Shown: piece by piece, positions 1 through 9,089 of the stretch
Layout of the letters: the number at the start of each line of letters is the position of its first letter
Position numbering within the stretch: position 1 is the stretch's first letter
Origin: Verrucomicrobiia bacterium
Lineage (GTDB): Bacteria > Verrucomicrobiota > Verrucomicrobiia > Verrucomicrobiales > Akkermansiaceae
DNA length: 36,545 nt
Assembly: GCA_030431475.1 (NCBI GenBank)
Contig: JAUIJD010000049.1
Span: forward strand, 1-36,545
Reading direction: 5' to 3'
Notes under the pieces: model-generated
The model's input: the letters and a program-made list of their open reading frames with translations, nothing else
What the model was told of the DNA's origin: nothing
The model's database searches: none
Program-made: the position numbers and the translations under genes

Positions 1-498
1 ATCGACCAGTCCGAACACCTCGGCCTGCGCCCCGAACAGATGGATCCCGCCCTCCTCACCCGCCTCGACGAAATCATCCGGCAGCAGTCCGACACCACCT
101 CGGAGGTCCGCTGGCTGGAAGAGGATCTCGGACACTTCTTCACCCGCACCGCCAAGGAGGTCTACGGCGAGATTCTCGACGAGATGATCGAATCGGAGAT
201 CGACCTCGGGCTCGAGGACGTGCGTGCGCGCCTCGGTCGCAACCACGGATTCATCGCCGCCCAGTCGGCCACGCTCTGGGCGGAGAAACTCAAGGAATGG
301 GCGGACAAGCTCGAGGGGGCCGCGCAGGACGAGGGAGGTGGCGGAGGCGGTGGGGGCGGCGGCGGTTCCGCGGAGGACGAGGACTTCGAGTTCATGCTGC
401 GCGTCATGCGCATGGTCCAGAAGGAGCAGGATCTCCGCGCCCGCACCCGGGCCCTCGAGACGCTGCGACGCTCTTACGAAATGGAGGACACCCCGTGA
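1..498 (+). CDS. Partial hypothetical protein with poly-glycine linker (5' end outside window)
   Basis: The reading frame is open from base 1, so the gene probably begins before the window. An internal ATG at 40 is the first Met but is not needed. The visible part is rich in charged helices (for example LDEIIRQQSDTTSEVRWLEE) and has an uninterrupted run of about ten glycines coded near 338-367, which separates the helical body from a short helical tail ending before TGA at 496. No domain was recognised. The stop overlaps the GTG start of the next gene (GTGA), so the two are probably translationally coupled in the same operon. In Verrucomicrobiota and Planctomycetota, proteins of this kind often sit beside MoxR/DUF58-type genes, but those would be upstream and are not visible, so this is only a guess. 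Confidence 0.65.
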   Translation: MDQSEHLGLRPEQMDPALLTRLDEIIRQQSDTTSEVRWLEEDLGHFFTRTAKEVYGEILDEMIESEIDLGLEDVRARLGRNHGFIAAQSATLWAEKLKEWADKLEGAAQDEGGGGGGGGGGGSAEDEDFEFMLRVMRMVQKEQDLRARTRALETLRRSYEMEDTP

Positions 499-1109
499 AG
501 CGACTCATTCCCCTCATCCTCGCGCCGCTCGTGGCGTGGTCGGCCGACGATCCCGAACTGGCCGAGAAGATCAGTCGTCATCAGAGCGGCTCGCGCGGGC
601 TCTCCGACGAGCAGGACGAACTCGCGGCCGACGTCCAGCAGCTGACCATCGAGCAGACCCAGGAGAAGGTGATCGAGCTTTTCCGTGAGGTGGAGGATGC
701 CATGGACGAGGCCAGCGAGCGTCTCTACGAGCATCGCACGGACGGCGAGACGATCGCCGCCCAGACGGAGGTCATCGAGAAGATCTACGAGGCGGCCAAG
801 GAGCGTCAGAAGCAGTCGGGCAGCAGTGCCGGCGGGGCGATGATGGAGATGATGGAGCGCATGATGGGCAAGGGTCAGGGTGAGCAGCCGGGCCAGCAAC
901 CGGGAGAGCAGCCCGGGGACCAGGGCGGCGAGGGCATGACCGGCGACTCGGACACCGGAAACCAGAACCTCGACGGCAGCCACGACGGCCGGGTGGTCGA
1001 GCGACGCGTGCCCAAAGGGGCAGGCAAGGCCGGGAAGGGTCTGCCGCCGGAATTCAACGACGCCCTTCGTGCCTACAACCGGGGCGCCGGCAAACTCGTC
1101 GAACCATGA
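495..1109 (+). CDS. Secreted coiled-coil protein with Gly/Gln/Pro-rich segment
   Basis: I chose the GTG at 495 because it overlaps the previous stop by four bases and gives a good signal peptide (KRLIPLILAPLVAWSA). Earlier in-frame starts would lie inside the upstream gene. The mature protein of about 187 residues is mostly predicted helix or coiled coil (EKISRHQSGSRGLSDEQDEL onward). It then has a Met-rich stretch (MMEMMERMMGKG) and a low-complexity segment with repeated GEQPG/GQQPG units, ending in a basic tail. It resembles periplasmic scaffold-type proteins in verrucomicrobial operons, but I recognise no family. The stop overlaps the ATG of the next gene (ATGA), which supports co-transcription with the squalene-cyclase-like gene. 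Confidence 0.75.
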   Translation: MKRLIPLILAPLVAWSADDPELAEKISRHQSGSRGLSDEQDELAADVQQLTIEQTQEKVIELFREVEDAMDEASERLYEHRTDGETIAAQTEVIEKIYEAAKERQKQSGSSAGGAMMEMMERMMGKGQGEQPGQQPGEQPGDQGGEGMTGDSDTGNQNLDGSHDGRVVERRVPKGAGKAGKGLPPEFNDALRAYNRGAGKLVEP

Positions 1110-2095
1110 TGCGCCCGCTGCTTCATCTCGCCGCGGGTCTGCTGCTCGCCGCACCCGCCCCTTCGCAGGACCTGCACCGGCGACCGGATGATCCCATCCC
1201 GGCCCAGCTCGAGACCGTCTACGAGCGCGGCCTCGCCTATCTCGCCAAGAACCAGAACGACGATGGCGCCTGGAACGACCGGATGGGAGGAGAACCCGGG
1301 GTGGTGGCGCTGGCCGTGGTGGCGTTCCTCGCGCACGGCGAGGACCCGAACCACGGCCCCTACCGCGACGTGATCCGCAAGGGTCTCAGCTACCTCCTTT
1401 CCCGGCAACGTGAAAGCAACGGCTACATCGGTTCGTCGATGTACAACCACGGCTTCGCCACGCTGGCCCTCGCCGAAGCCTACGGGGCGGTGGACGACCC
1501 CAAGATCGCGCCCGCCCTGAAGAAGGCGGTTGAACTGATCCTCAGCGCCCAGGAGCGAAATCCTTCCGGGGCATGGCGCTACACGCCGGACAGCCGAGAT
1601 GCCGACACCACCGTCTCCGGCTGCCAGCTCGTCGCGCTGCTCGGGGCTCGAAATGCGGGCATCCCGGTGCCGGACGAGGCGATTTCGAAGGGCCTGGCCT
1701 ACATGGCGCGATGCCGAAGTGGTGACGGCGGCTACGGCTACACCTCGGCCGGCGGCAGCAAGCCGACCCTGACCGCGATCGGCGTGACCTGCCTCGCGCT
1801 GGCCAAGGAAAAGGACGGCAAGGGATTCGCCAACAGCGTCGAATACCTGCGGCAGAATCTGAACTACCGCGACCGGAACTACCCCTACTATTTCGAATAC
1901 TACATGTCGCAGGCACTGTTCCACGCGGACGAAGCCGCATGGAACGAGTGGAATCCGAAGAACCTGCGCTACCTCTCGACCATCCAGCGTCCCGACGGCT
2001 CGTGGCCCGGCAACAAGGGCGAGTCGTTCAACACCGCCGGCGCCCTGCTGTCCCTCGCGCTCAACTACCGCTTTCTGCCCATCTACGAAAAATGA
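1106..2095 (+). CDS. Secreted prenyltransferase/squalene-oxidase-repeat (alpha-toroid) protein
   Basis: The product is 329 residues with an N-terminal signal peptide (LLHLAAGLLLAAPAPS). The body consists of repeated alpha/alpha-barrel units, each ending in a glycine-rich turn like the QW motifs of squalene cyclases: LAYLAKNQNDDGAWND, LLSRQRESNGYIG, ILSAQERNPSGAWRY, YMARCRSGDGGYGY and LSTIQRPDGSWPG. This is the fold of squalene-hopene cyclase and prenyltransferase beta subunits. The protein is about half the length of a real cyclase, is exported, and shows no DxDD-type catalytic motif, so an enzymatic role in sterol or hopanoid synthesis is unlikely. Export suggests a structural or binding role in the envelope. 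Four-base overlaps on both sides place it in the operon. Confidence 0.85.
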   Translation: MMRPLLHLAAGLLLAAPAPSQDLHRRPDDPIPAQLETVYERGLAYLAKNQNDDGAWNDRMGGEPGVVALAVVAFLAHGEDPNHGPYRDVIRKGLSYLLSRQRESNGYIGSSMYNHGFATLALAEAYGAVDDPKIAPALKKAVELILSAQERNPSGAWRYTPDSRDADTTVSGCQLVALLGARNAGIPVPDEAISKGLAYMARCRSGDGGYGYTSAGGSKPTLTAIGVTCLALAKEKDGKGFANSVEYLRQNLNYRDRNYPYYFEYYMSQALFHADEAAWNEWNPKNLRYLSTIQRPDGSWPGNKGESFNTAGALLSLALNYRFLPIYEK

Positions 2096-3648
2096 TCCGT
2101 TCCACCCTGCTGCTTCTCGCCGGAAGTCTCGTTCTCGCAGCCGCCCCGGACGAGGCTCCGCCCGATCTCCTCCGCCTCAGCAACGGCGAACTCGAAGGCC
2201 GGTTCGGCGGCATCGACCGGGACGGCGTGCTCCGATGGGAACGCGACGACGGCATTGCGCCGATGGAATTCCGCACCGACAAGGTCCGGCAGATCATCCT
2301 GCGCGGCGGCGGCAGCCTGCAGACCGACGCCTCCACGTCCCATGTCGAACTCGTCAACGGCGACCAGCTCCCGGCCACCATCACCGCCCTCGATGAATCG
2401 GGCCTGACCCTCGAAAGCGATACCGCGGGCCCGCTCGTGATCCCCCGCGATGCCGTCCGCCGCATCGCCCCCAACCCCTTCGGCGGGCGCCTGGTCTTCG
2501 CAGGCCCCTTCAACCCGGAGGCGTGGACCTTGGACGATGGATCCGAGCCATCGGCAGCCGGGGAAGAGAATGCCGAGCCCGAGGAAGAGCCGGAGGAACA
2601 ACCCGACGCGGAGAAGGAGGAGCCCGACGCGGAAGAAAGCGAGCCGAACTGGCGGCACATCGGCTCCCGCTGGTATCGGGTCTCCGGCGAGGAGGCGATC
2701 ACCGTGGATCCCGGGATGCCCGGCCGGTCGATTTTCCGCTTCCGGCTCGAATGGCGGGGCCGGACCCCGATTTCGGTCGGCTTCCATTCCGATTTCGCGC
2801 CCCTCCCCCCGCTGCCCGAGCCCGACGAAGAGGACGAAGCCGATGGCGAGGACGAGGGCGAGGCCAAGGTGGCGACGCGCAGCAACAGCGGCCTGACCAG
2901 CTACTTCGGGCGCTCGCTCGCGATGACCCTGAGGGGCAACTACGTGAATCTCTATCAGACCGGCTACGACAAGGAGGGGCAGCCCTTCGTCAACTCCCTG
3001 AGGGCTTCCAGCCGCAGCCTGCGCATCGACAACAACGGTGAGGCGGACTTCGAGATCCGCTCCGATCTGGAGAAGGGATTCATCTCCCTCTTCGTCGACG
3101 GTGAGTTCGCGATGCAGTGGCAGATCGATCCGGTGGACCCCGACGACGAGGACTCCTGGACTCCCGGCACGGGCCTCGGGTTCCGTGTCGACGGCAGCGA
3201 CACCAACCCGGTGCGCATCTCCGAGATCTTCGTCGCCGAGTGGAATGGCATGCCCGACTCGGCGCGCAGCCTCGAGAACGAAGAGCGCGACATCGTCCTG
3301 CTGACCAATGGCACCGACCGCGTTTCGGGAACCGTGAAGTCGATCGTCGATGGTCGACTGACCCTCGAAGGAAAATACGCGCCTCTCGTCATCCCGACGG
3401 ACGAGATCGCCGAGATCCGGTTCGCCACGGGGACACTTCGCGAGCCGGAAGGCGCGACCGAAGACCAGATCCGTGTCCACTTCCAACCCATCGGCACCAT
3501 CACCGGTTCTCCCGGAGTCACCCGGGACGACACGATGGCGCTCAAGTCCGCCCTCCTCGGCGAGCTCTCGCTTTCCCTGGAGAACGCCGTGATCCTCGAA
3601 TTCCGCCAAGGCGGCAGCTTCCTCGACGCATGGGACGACGACTTCTGA
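2092..3648 (+). CDS. Secreted paralogue 1: beta modules flanking a LamG-like core
   Basis: The start at 2092 overlaps the previous stop (ATGA) and gives a signal peptide (MIRSTLLLLAGSLVLAAA). The 518-residue protein has two N-terminal beta modules of the pattern L-x-NGD/E-x(3)-G...PLVIP-x(3)-V-x-x-I (around LRLSNGELEGRFGG and VELVNGDQLPATIT). An acidic Glu/Pro-rich linker follows, then a concanavalin/LamG-like core (IFRFRLEWRG ... GFISLFVDGEFAMQW), then two more beta modules (VLLTNGTDRVSGTV ... LVIPTDEIAEIRF, and a last degenerate one). The same layout occurs in the next two genes, so this is a tandem family. No enzymatic motif was seen. A binding role in the periplasm or cell surface is inferred only from the LamG-like core. 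Confidence 0.8.
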   Translation: MIRSTLLLLAGSLVLAAAPDEAPPDLLRLSNGELEGRFGGIDRDGVLRWERDDGIAPMEFRTDKVRQIILRGGGSLQTDASTSHVELVNGDQLPATITALDESGLTLESDTAGPLVIPRDAVRRIAPNPFGGRLVFAGPFNPEAWTLDDGSEPSAAGEENAEPEEEPEEQPDAEKEEPDAEESEPNWRHIGSRWYRVSGEEAITVDPGMPGRSIFRFRLEWRGRTPISVGFHSDFAPLPPLPEPDEEDEADGEDEGEAKVATRSNSGLTSYFGRSLAMTLRGNYVNLYQTGYDKEGQPFVNSLRASSRSLRIDNNGEADFEIRSDLEKGFISLFVDGEFAMQWQIDPVDPDDEDSWTPGTGLGFRVDGSDTNPVRISEIFVAEWNGMPDSARSLENEERDIVLLTNGTDRVSGTVKSIVDGRLTLEGKYAPLVIPTDEIAEIRFATGTLREPEGATEDQIRVHFQPIGTITGSPGVTRDDTMALKSALLGELSLSLENAVILEFRQGGSFLDAWDDDF

Positions 3649-4949
3649 TCACTTCCCTTCTGCTGCTCGCCGGTCCGGCGTGCTCGGATCAACTGACGCT
3701 CACCGATGGCGGCAGCCTCAGCGGCGAGGTTGTCTCGATGGAGGCCGACGGCACCCTGACGATTGAGGCCGAGGTCGCCACCGAACCCCTCGTGGTCCGG
3801 CCCGACCGGATCCGACACGTGAGTTTCGGCGGCACGTCTCCGGCGGTCGCCGACCACGACGCACGCGTGCTTCTGGCCAACGGCGATGTCCTCCCCTGCG
3901 ACCTGCTCGGCATCAATGACGAGGAACTGATGGTGAGCACCTCCTTCGCCGGAGAGCTCGCCATTCCCCGCGAGGTGGTCAGCCGGATGCAACTCGGCAT
4001 CCGCCCCCGCAAGAAGGTGCTGGGCGGGATCGGTGATAGGGAGGCCTGGAACATCAGCGAAGAGGACTGGCTGGTGATCGACGGCGCCCTCGTCTCCAGC
4101 GGGACCGGGCATGCCGGCCGGGCGGTCGAAAACCTTCCGGCCTCGTTCTCCATCAGCTTCACGCTCGCCTGGGAGGGCCGTCCTTCGTTCAAGGTCTTCT
4201 TCTGCTCCGATCCGACCAAGGGATCAGGCGGCAAACTCGACCGCTACTACCTTCAGTTCAATACGGCGGGATTCGAGCTCAAGCGGCAGAGCTCCGGTCA
4301 GACCTCCTACCACCCGTTGGGCGTGGTCGCCCGCGGTCCGGGAGCCTTCGAAGACCGGAAGATGCGGATCGAACTGCGGGTCGATCGCGTGGCGAAGATG
4401 ATTCACCTCTTCATCAACGGCGAACACGAAGGACGCTTCCCCGACCAACTCGACGACGCACCGACGGAGACCGGCATCGTTTTCGCAAGTGGGACGAAGA
4501 CCGACAACGGGCACCGCATCTCCGATCTCGAGGTGCGCGAGTGGGATGCCTCGGGCGACCGCCACAAGAGCGAGGAGCGCGGCGACGAAACCTCCGATGC
4601 GGTGATCGACCACGATGGTCAGCGCTTCAGCGGCTCGCTGCTCGAGACCGACGCGACGGCCGGGGTGCCCAACCTCCTGTTCCAGAGCCCCCACCTCGAA
4701 GATCCTCTCGTCATTCCCGTCGATCGGATCTCGACCATCTTTCTGGCGGGCACCACCGAAGTCACGGAGACCTCGCATCTGTTCTTCGGGCTCGGCCGCA
4801 ACGGCCGGCTCAGTGCCGCCAGTGGCCGTTTCGACGACAAGGAGATCCACCTCGAGCACCCCCTCCTCGGCAAGCTCGTCCTCGATCGCTCGGCCATCGC
4901 CTCGCTTGATCGGCGTGAGAGCGAGAAACCCGATCCGGAAGAGCCATGA
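3630..4949 (+). CDS. Secreted paralogue 2: beta modules flanking a LamG-like core
   Basis: The ATG at 3630 lies inside the last codons of the previous gene (19-base overlap) and opens a signal peptide (MGRRLLITSLLLLAGPACS). The Cys at its end could be a lipidation site, but the preceding GPA is not a clean lipobox. The 439-residue product repeats the plan of its neighbours. Two N-terminal modules (LTLTDGGSLSGEV and VLLANGDVLPCDLL ... LAIPREVVSRM) precede a LamG-like core (SISFTLAWEGRPSFKVFF ... MIHLFINGEHEGRF). The C-terminal modules (DGQRFSGSLLE ... PLVIPVDRISTIFLAG) end in an acidic tail. It has no acidic linker like paralogue 1. The stop overlaps the start of the third copy (ATGA). Confidence 0.8.
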   Translation: MGRRLLITSLLLLAGPACSDQLTLTDGGSLSGEVVSMEADGTLTIEAEVATEPLVVRPDRIRHVSFGGTSPAVADHDARVLLANGDVLPCDLLGINDEELMVSTSFAGELAIPREVVSRMQLGIRPRKKVLGGIGDREAWNISEEDWLVIDGALVSSGTGHAGRAVENLPASFSISFTLAWEGRPSFKVFFCSDPTKGSGGKLDRYYLQFNTAGFELKRQSSGQTSYHPLGVVARGPGAFEDRKMRIELRVDRVAKMIHLFINGEHEGRFPDQLDDAPTETGIVFASGTKTDNGHRISDLEVREWDASGDRHKSEERGDETSDAVIDHDGQRFSGSLLETDATAGVPNLLFQSPHLEDPLVIPVDRISTIFLAGTTEVTETSHLFFGLGRNGRLSAASGRFDDKEIHLEHPLLGKLVLDRSAIASLDRRESEKPDPEEP

Positions 4950-6346
4950 AAGCCCCCTGCCTCCTGCCAGCCATCGCGTTCATCAGCTCGATGCCGGTCG
5001 CCGGTGCCGGGGAGGAGGAGATGTGGCTCCGCTTCGAGAACGGCGATGCCCTGAAGGGCCGGCTCACCGGCGTCGAGGGACCGACACTCACCTGGGATGC
5101 CCCCATCCTGAAACGCGAGCACGGCTTCCATACCCATCTCATTCGTGAGATCGAGACTCCACCCTCCGCCAGCCTCAACCTCCCCGAAGGCAACCACATC
5201 GCCTCGATCACCCTCACCAATGGCGATCGCCTGAAGGGATGCCTGACCCGTGTCACCGACGACGAGATCGGCCTCCGGACGAGCTTCGCGGGCGATCTCA
5301 TCTTCCGGCGCGACATGGTCGAGGAGCTCTACATCGAAGACCGGCCCGAGCTTATCTACGTCGGCCCGACCGGTCTCGAAGGCTGGATCCAGTCGCAGGA
5401 GGAAGGATGGAGCTACCGGTCCGCCTCCCTCGTCTGCGACAAGAGCTCGAGCATCGGCCGGGAAATCGGTCGCCACGAGAGGATCCGGGTCTCCTTCGAC
5501 GTCGATTGGAGGGACAACTCCCGTCTCCGGCTTTTCCTCCACGCCGACTCCAAGGACCCGGAGCAAATGGCCAACGGCTACGAGCTCGTTTGTCAGAGTC
5601 AGTATGCCTACCTCAGGAAGCGGGTCGGCGCCGATGCCGACACGGTCGGCAGCTCCGGGGGGATCCGGGAGTTCACCGAGCAACGCAAGCTCCGCTTCGA
5701 AATCCTCCAGGACCTGACGACCGGTCGCTTCCGTCTGAGCATCGACGGCCGGGTGATCGACGACTGGATCGAGGGTGCCCCATCGCCCGAGAAGATGGGT
5801 GCCTTCCTGCATTTCTCCGCCGATCAGGGCAACGGAACCCGCATCTCGAGGATCATGGTCACCGACTGGGACGGCCTGATCGATGGCGAATGGGGCGAGA
5901 ATGTCGCTGGCGGCAATCGCATGTTCCAGCTCGGCGGACTGATGGAACCCGAAGAAGAGGAACCGGAAGAGGAAGAACCCGAGCCGGGAATCCGGCTGCG
6001 GAACGGCGATCGCGTTGAGGGCGAGATCGTCGAGATCCGCGAGGGAGTCGTGCGACTCAAGACCGTGTTCAACGAATTCGAGCTACCGGTCAACCGCCTC
6101 CGCAGCTTCGCGCTCCGCACCGCCGAGGAAGCGGCTGATCCGGAGCTGCGATGGGAGCCGATCCGCCGTCGCGGTGACGTGCGCGCCCATTTCTCCGACG
6201 GGGGGCACGTGACCTTCCAGCTGACCGCGCTCGAAGACGGACGATTGGTCGGCGCATCCCAGACTTTCGGCAGCGGCCGCTTCGACCTCGGCGCCTTCAG
6301 CCGCATCGAGTTCAATCTCTACCCGCCGCCCATCCCGGCGAATTGA
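4946..6346 (+). CDS. Secreted paralogue 3: beta modules flanking a LamG-like core
   Basis: The 466-residue product begins with a signal peptide ([20 protein letters not shown]). It has two N-terminal modules ([14 protein letters not shown] and [16 protein letters not shown] ... [13 protein letters not shown]), followed by the phrase [12 protein letters not shown]. The matching position in paralogue 1 reads LVFAGPFNPEAW, good evidence of common descent. A LamG-like core ([19 protein letters not shown] ... [15 protein letters not shown]) is followed by a short Glu/Pro linker and two C-terminal modules ([16 protein letters not shown] ... [13 protein letters not shown]). It is the last gene of the overlapping run. 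No catalytic residues were recognised. Carbohydrate binding is a guess from the core fold. Confidence 0.8.
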   Translation: MKAPCLLPAIAFISSMPVAGAGEEEMWLRFENGDALKGRLTGVEGPTLTWDAPILKREHGFHTHLIREIETPPSASLNLPEGNHIASITLTNGDRLKGCLTRVTDDEIGLRTSFAGDLIFRRDMVEELYIEDRPELIYVGPTGLEGWIQSQEEGWSYRSASLVCDKSSSIGREIGRHERIRVSFDVDWRDNSRLRLFLHADSKDPEQMANGYELVCQSQYAYLRKRVGADADTVGSSGGIREFTEQRKLRFEILQDLTTGRFRLSIDGRVIDDWIEGAPSPEKMGAFLHFSADQGNGTRISRIMVTDWDGLIDGEWGENVAGGNRMFQLGGLMEPEEEEPEEEEPEPGIRLRNGDRVEGEIVEIREGVVRLKTVFNEFELPVNRLRSFALRTAEEAADPELRWEPIRRRGDVRAHFSDGGHVTFQLTALEDGRLVGASQTFGSGRFDLGAFSRIEFNLYPPPIPAN

Positions 6347-6387
6347 TTCGATTTGCCACGGCGCCGGGCTTGCTCAAGCCTTCGCTC

Positions 6388-6930
6388 ATGGCCGACACCA
6401 AGATCACCATCAAGACCGACAAGGGCGACATCGACGTCACCCTCTTCTCCGACAAGGCACCGCTGACCTGCGCGAACTTCGTCAACCTCGCCCGCCGGGG
6501 ATACTTCGACGGCATCACCTTCCACCGCGTGGTCGACGGCTTCATGATCCAGGGCGGCGACCCGACCGGAACCGGACGCGGTGGCCCGGGCTACAAGTTC
6601 GCCGACGAGTTTCATCCCGACCTGCGCCACACGAAGCCCGGCATCCTCTCCATGGCCAATGCGGGACCCGGAACCAACGGCTCCCAGTTCTTCATCACCA
6701 TGGCCCCGACGCCCTTCCTCGACAACCGTCACTCGGTCTTCGGCGAGGTCACCAACGGCCAGGACGCCGTCGATGCCATCGTGGGCAAGGTCGATACCGG
6801 CGAGCCGGGATGCAAAGCGGATGGAAAGGGCGACGCGATCGTCAGCATCACCATCCATGACGACGTCGAACCGCTTCTCGAATCCCAGAAGGACCACGTC
6901 GAACACTGGAACAGCATCCTCGATCGCTGA
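6388..6930 (+). CDS. Cyclophilin-type peptidyl-prolyl cis-trans isomerase
   Basis: Cyclophilins speed the cis-trans turn of Xaa-Pro bonds during protein folding. The hallmark residues are present: the active-site block [19 protein letters not shown], then [17 protein letters not shown] and the [11 protein letters not shown] block. The compact 180-residue length and absence of a signal peptide suggest a cytoplasmic PpiB-like enzyme. I chose the ATG at 6388 ([15 protein letters not shown]). A TTG at 6343 overlaps the upstream stop but would add 15 residues that do not look like cyclophilin. A strong hairpin terminator follows at 6968. Confidence 0.95.
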   Translation: MADTKITIKTDKGDIDVTLFSDKAPLTCANFVNLARRGYFDGITFHRVVDGFMIQGGDPTGTGRGGPGYKFADEFHPDLRHTKPGILSMANAGPGTNGSQFFITMAPTPFLDNRHSVFGEVTNGQDAVDAIVGKVDTGEPGCKADGKGDAIVSITIHDDVEPLLESQKDHVEHWNSILDR

Positions 6931-6967
6931 GCCCTTTTGAGGGTTACTTAACGAATCCAAACTAATT

Positions 6968-7010
6968 GGCGCCATCCCCGGCATCTCCGGGAATGGCGCC
7001 ATTTGTTGTT
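6968..7010 (+). terminator. Rho-independent-type terminator after the cyclophilin
   Basis: A 14-base left arm (6968-6981, GGCGCCATCCCCGG) pairs with 6987-7000 with one mismatch across a five-base loop and is followed by ATTTGTTGTT. It lies 38 bases after the cyclophilin stop and ends transcription of that gene. Confidence 0.8.
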
Positions 7011-7172
7011 AATCTTAAATAAACACTCCCTTAGATGCCGTTTTGAAAGAGCTCGCACCTCCCGGGATCGCGTAGGAATCCTCTGCCCTGCTTGAAGTTT
7101 CGGAGTTTTCAGCATTTTATCTTTCCCGTCGGACGCACCCACGTTCGGCACCCACATCAACTCCCCCCAAAC

Positions 7173-7625
7173 ATGAACGTCACCCGCTCCCCCCGCGGTG
7201 GTCGGCTCATCGCCGCCGCCATGCTTGTCCTCGGCTCCTTGAGCCCCGCCTTCTCGAACGAACCGGCCCCCTCCCCGGTCGAAAGCTCCGCCTCCCGGAT
7301 CAAGGCATCGTCGACCAACATTTCGGAATATGCCGAGATTCTCCACGACGGATCCAACTGGACCCTGATCCCCCATGGCTGCGTGCTTCATCTTCCGAAG
7401 AAGTACCGTTCGCGCATCGGTGGCCGCCCCGTCGGCAATCTCGTCTCCTGGGGGGAATTCTGCTCGATCAACAGCTCGTGGATTCTCTCGGAGAAGATCA
7501 CGCTCCGTCAGGCCGAGGGTTCCAAGCCGATCGATCAGCGCCGCCTGAGCTATTTCAAGAAGCAGGACCGCATGGTCGTCGCCGTCCACGAGAACGGTCC
7601 GATCCGGGTCGTGCGCACCCACTGA
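7173..7625 (+). CDS. Small secreted protein of unknown function
   Basis: The ATG at 7173 gives a 150-residue product with a twin-basic N-terminus and signal peptide (GRLIAAAMLVLGSLSPAFS). An upstream in-frame TTG at 7092 would add 27 residues before the signal peptide and is less likely. The mature part contains ILHDGSNWTLIPHGCVLHLP and two cysteines (in HGC and EFCS) that could pair in the periplasm. No family was recognised. It is monocistronic, preceded by a 162-base gap after the cyclophilin terminator. A TTGAAG at 7092 with an AT-rich stretch (TTTTAT) 17 bases on is a weak promoter candidate. Confidence 0.75.
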   Translation: MNVTRSPRGGRLIAAAMLVLGSLSPAFSNEPAPSPVESSASRIKASSTNISEYAEILHDGSNWTLIPHGCVLHLPKKYRSRIGGRPVGNLVSWGEFCSINSSWILSEKITLRQAEGSKPIDQRRLSYFKKQDRMVVAVHENGPIRVVRTH

Positions 7626-7740
7626 TTTCCCCCGGCGTCGCCTCGCGGCGCCGATCAGGGATGGATGGGTGGAGAGCCGACCGGACGGAAGCGGGCATTC
7701 GTTATGCACAGCCCCCCGCCCGTGACTGAAAGGTCGGCCT

Positions 7741-8973
7741 TCACCCGTCTCCCCTCCACCCCGGCAGCGTCTCATCGAGCACGGCCGTGATCTTCCGGCG
7801 CTCGGATCCCGAAAGGTGCTCGCCGGGCCCCGTGCCCTCCTCGAGCGCCACCCGCAAACGGGCAAGGGCGGCTCCTCGAACCCGCGGCGGAAGCGCGTCG
7901 AACACCGGTGAGTAGATCATGCAGGAGCAGCGCAGCTTGAAGATCCGCCGGTAGAGCCGGAAGTCGGCCAGCGAGCGCCCGTTCGACGCCCGGGGAACCG
8001 CCGCCGCATACGCTTGCTGGAAATCCGGGTCCCCTTCAATCCCCTCGCCGAGGTCCGCCTCGTCGCGGAACAGCATCGCCGCGACGATCTTCTCAGCGAT
8101 CGAGTCGGCGATCTCTCCCGCCTGACCCTCGTCGGGATTCGCCTCCGGATCGAGCGCTCTCGCCAACCATGCCGCCCGCCGGTAGCGAATCGACGCCGCC
8201 GTGAGCAGATTGTGCAGGTGGACCTGGTGCTCCAGGACGACCAGGGCCACGACATCGCTCGTGGCCCGGGGATAGCGCGAGAAATCAACCCCAAGGTCCT
8301 TCATTCCGATCACCCGGCTGTCGGACGCCCCACCGGAGCCGAATACCCGGTTGCCGCGGTGCTCGATCGAGCTGCTCCCGGTCACGTAGTAACCGCCCCA
8401 CCGGTCGGCGATCGCGGTCCGGTGATCCACGGTCTCGGACCCGAGCGCTCCGATCCCCCGCCCTTCCGCATCGGGAAACACCGACCGCACCAGCATGCCG
8501 GGCACGCCTTCCGTCCGGGTCGTACCGTGGCAGGAGAAGCAATCGCTGCGGTCCCGCTCGATGGTGATCTCCCCACGGGCGTTCCCATCGACCAGGTAGA
8601 ACACCGGACCCAGCACCGGATCCTGCGCGATCACCTCGATCGCCCCGCCCGGCACGTATCCGACGTAGTGCCGGTCGGAAAAGTAGATCGCCCGCGGCGT
8701 CTTCGGACCGATCCTGCGGATCTGCTTGCTGGTCTTGGAGAACACCAGGACCTGGGAGCTTTCCGGCACCTCGAGCTCGTGGAGCACCCATCGCAGCCGT
8801 TCCAGCGCCGAGCCGCCGGGCCGCTCGGCGCCGTCGGCCAGCTCCTCGGCCAGGACCGCCATCCGGTCGCTCGACGTCGATTCCGAATAGCGCAGTGGCG
8901 GCAGATCCCAGACGTCGATCCGCTGTCCTGCGGCGACCCCGAGGATCCACGGAATGATGATGCACCAACGCAT
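7741..8973 (-). CDS. Exported protein with one cytochrome-c-type haem motif (CFSCH)
   Basis: The 410-residue product starts with a signal-like hydrophobic segment (MRWCIIIPWILGVAAG). I preferred the Met at 8973 over one at 9012 because the extra residues would precede the signal. A CxxCH motif, C145-F-S-C148-H149, is the haem c attachment pattern. It sits after a beta-rich region (AIYFSDRHYVGYVPGG) and before a segment with STIEHRGN-like polar loops. The C-terminal third is helical and includes the odd pair CSCM near the end. Proteins of this type, with a single CxSCHG in a long sequence, are known in Planctomycetota and Verrucomicrobiota but are functionally unassigned. It is divergent from the ABC-F gene, with a 116-base shared upstream region. 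Confidence 0.8.
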   Translation of the reverse strand: MRWCIIIPWILGVAAGQRIDVWDLPPLRYSESTSSDRMAVLAEELADGAERPGGSALERLRWVLHELEVPESSQVLVFSKTSKQIRRIGPKTPRAIYFSDRHYVGYVPGGAIEVIAQDPVLGPVFYLVDGNARGEITIERDRSDCFSCHGTTRTEGVPGMLVRSVFPDAEGRGIGALGSETVDHRTAIADRWGGYYVTGSSSIEHRGNRVFGSGGASDSRVIGMKDLGVDFSRYPRATSDVVALVVLEHQVHLHNLLTAASIRYRRAAWLARALDPEANPDEGQAGEIADSIAEKIVAAMLFRDEADLGEGIEGDPDFQQAYAAAVPRASNGRSLADFRLYRRIFKLRCSCMIYSPVFDALPPRVRGAALARLRVALEEGTGPGEHLSGSERRKITAVLDETLPGWRGDG

Positions 8974-9089
8974 GCCGGATCCAACGATGACGCGCCGGCA
9001 CTTCCTACGCAAATCTTGCGAACCACGCCCGGGAGCTTCCGTTCTTCATTGGACCTTTGGCGCCTCGCGTACATCCTCCGCCCCCGCCG

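Noticed and set aside
338-367. Glycine-codon run as a mobile or microsatellite element
   Set aside because: It is an in-frame poly-Gly linker inside an otherwise ordinary reading frame.
2083-3609. 508-codon open frame on the minus strand
   Set aside because: It is a shadow of the first LamG-like paralogue; no start context or domain.
7626-7740. Terminator between convergent genes
   Set aside because: The only candidate stem (GGCG...GCC near 7634) is short with mismatches and has no T tract.
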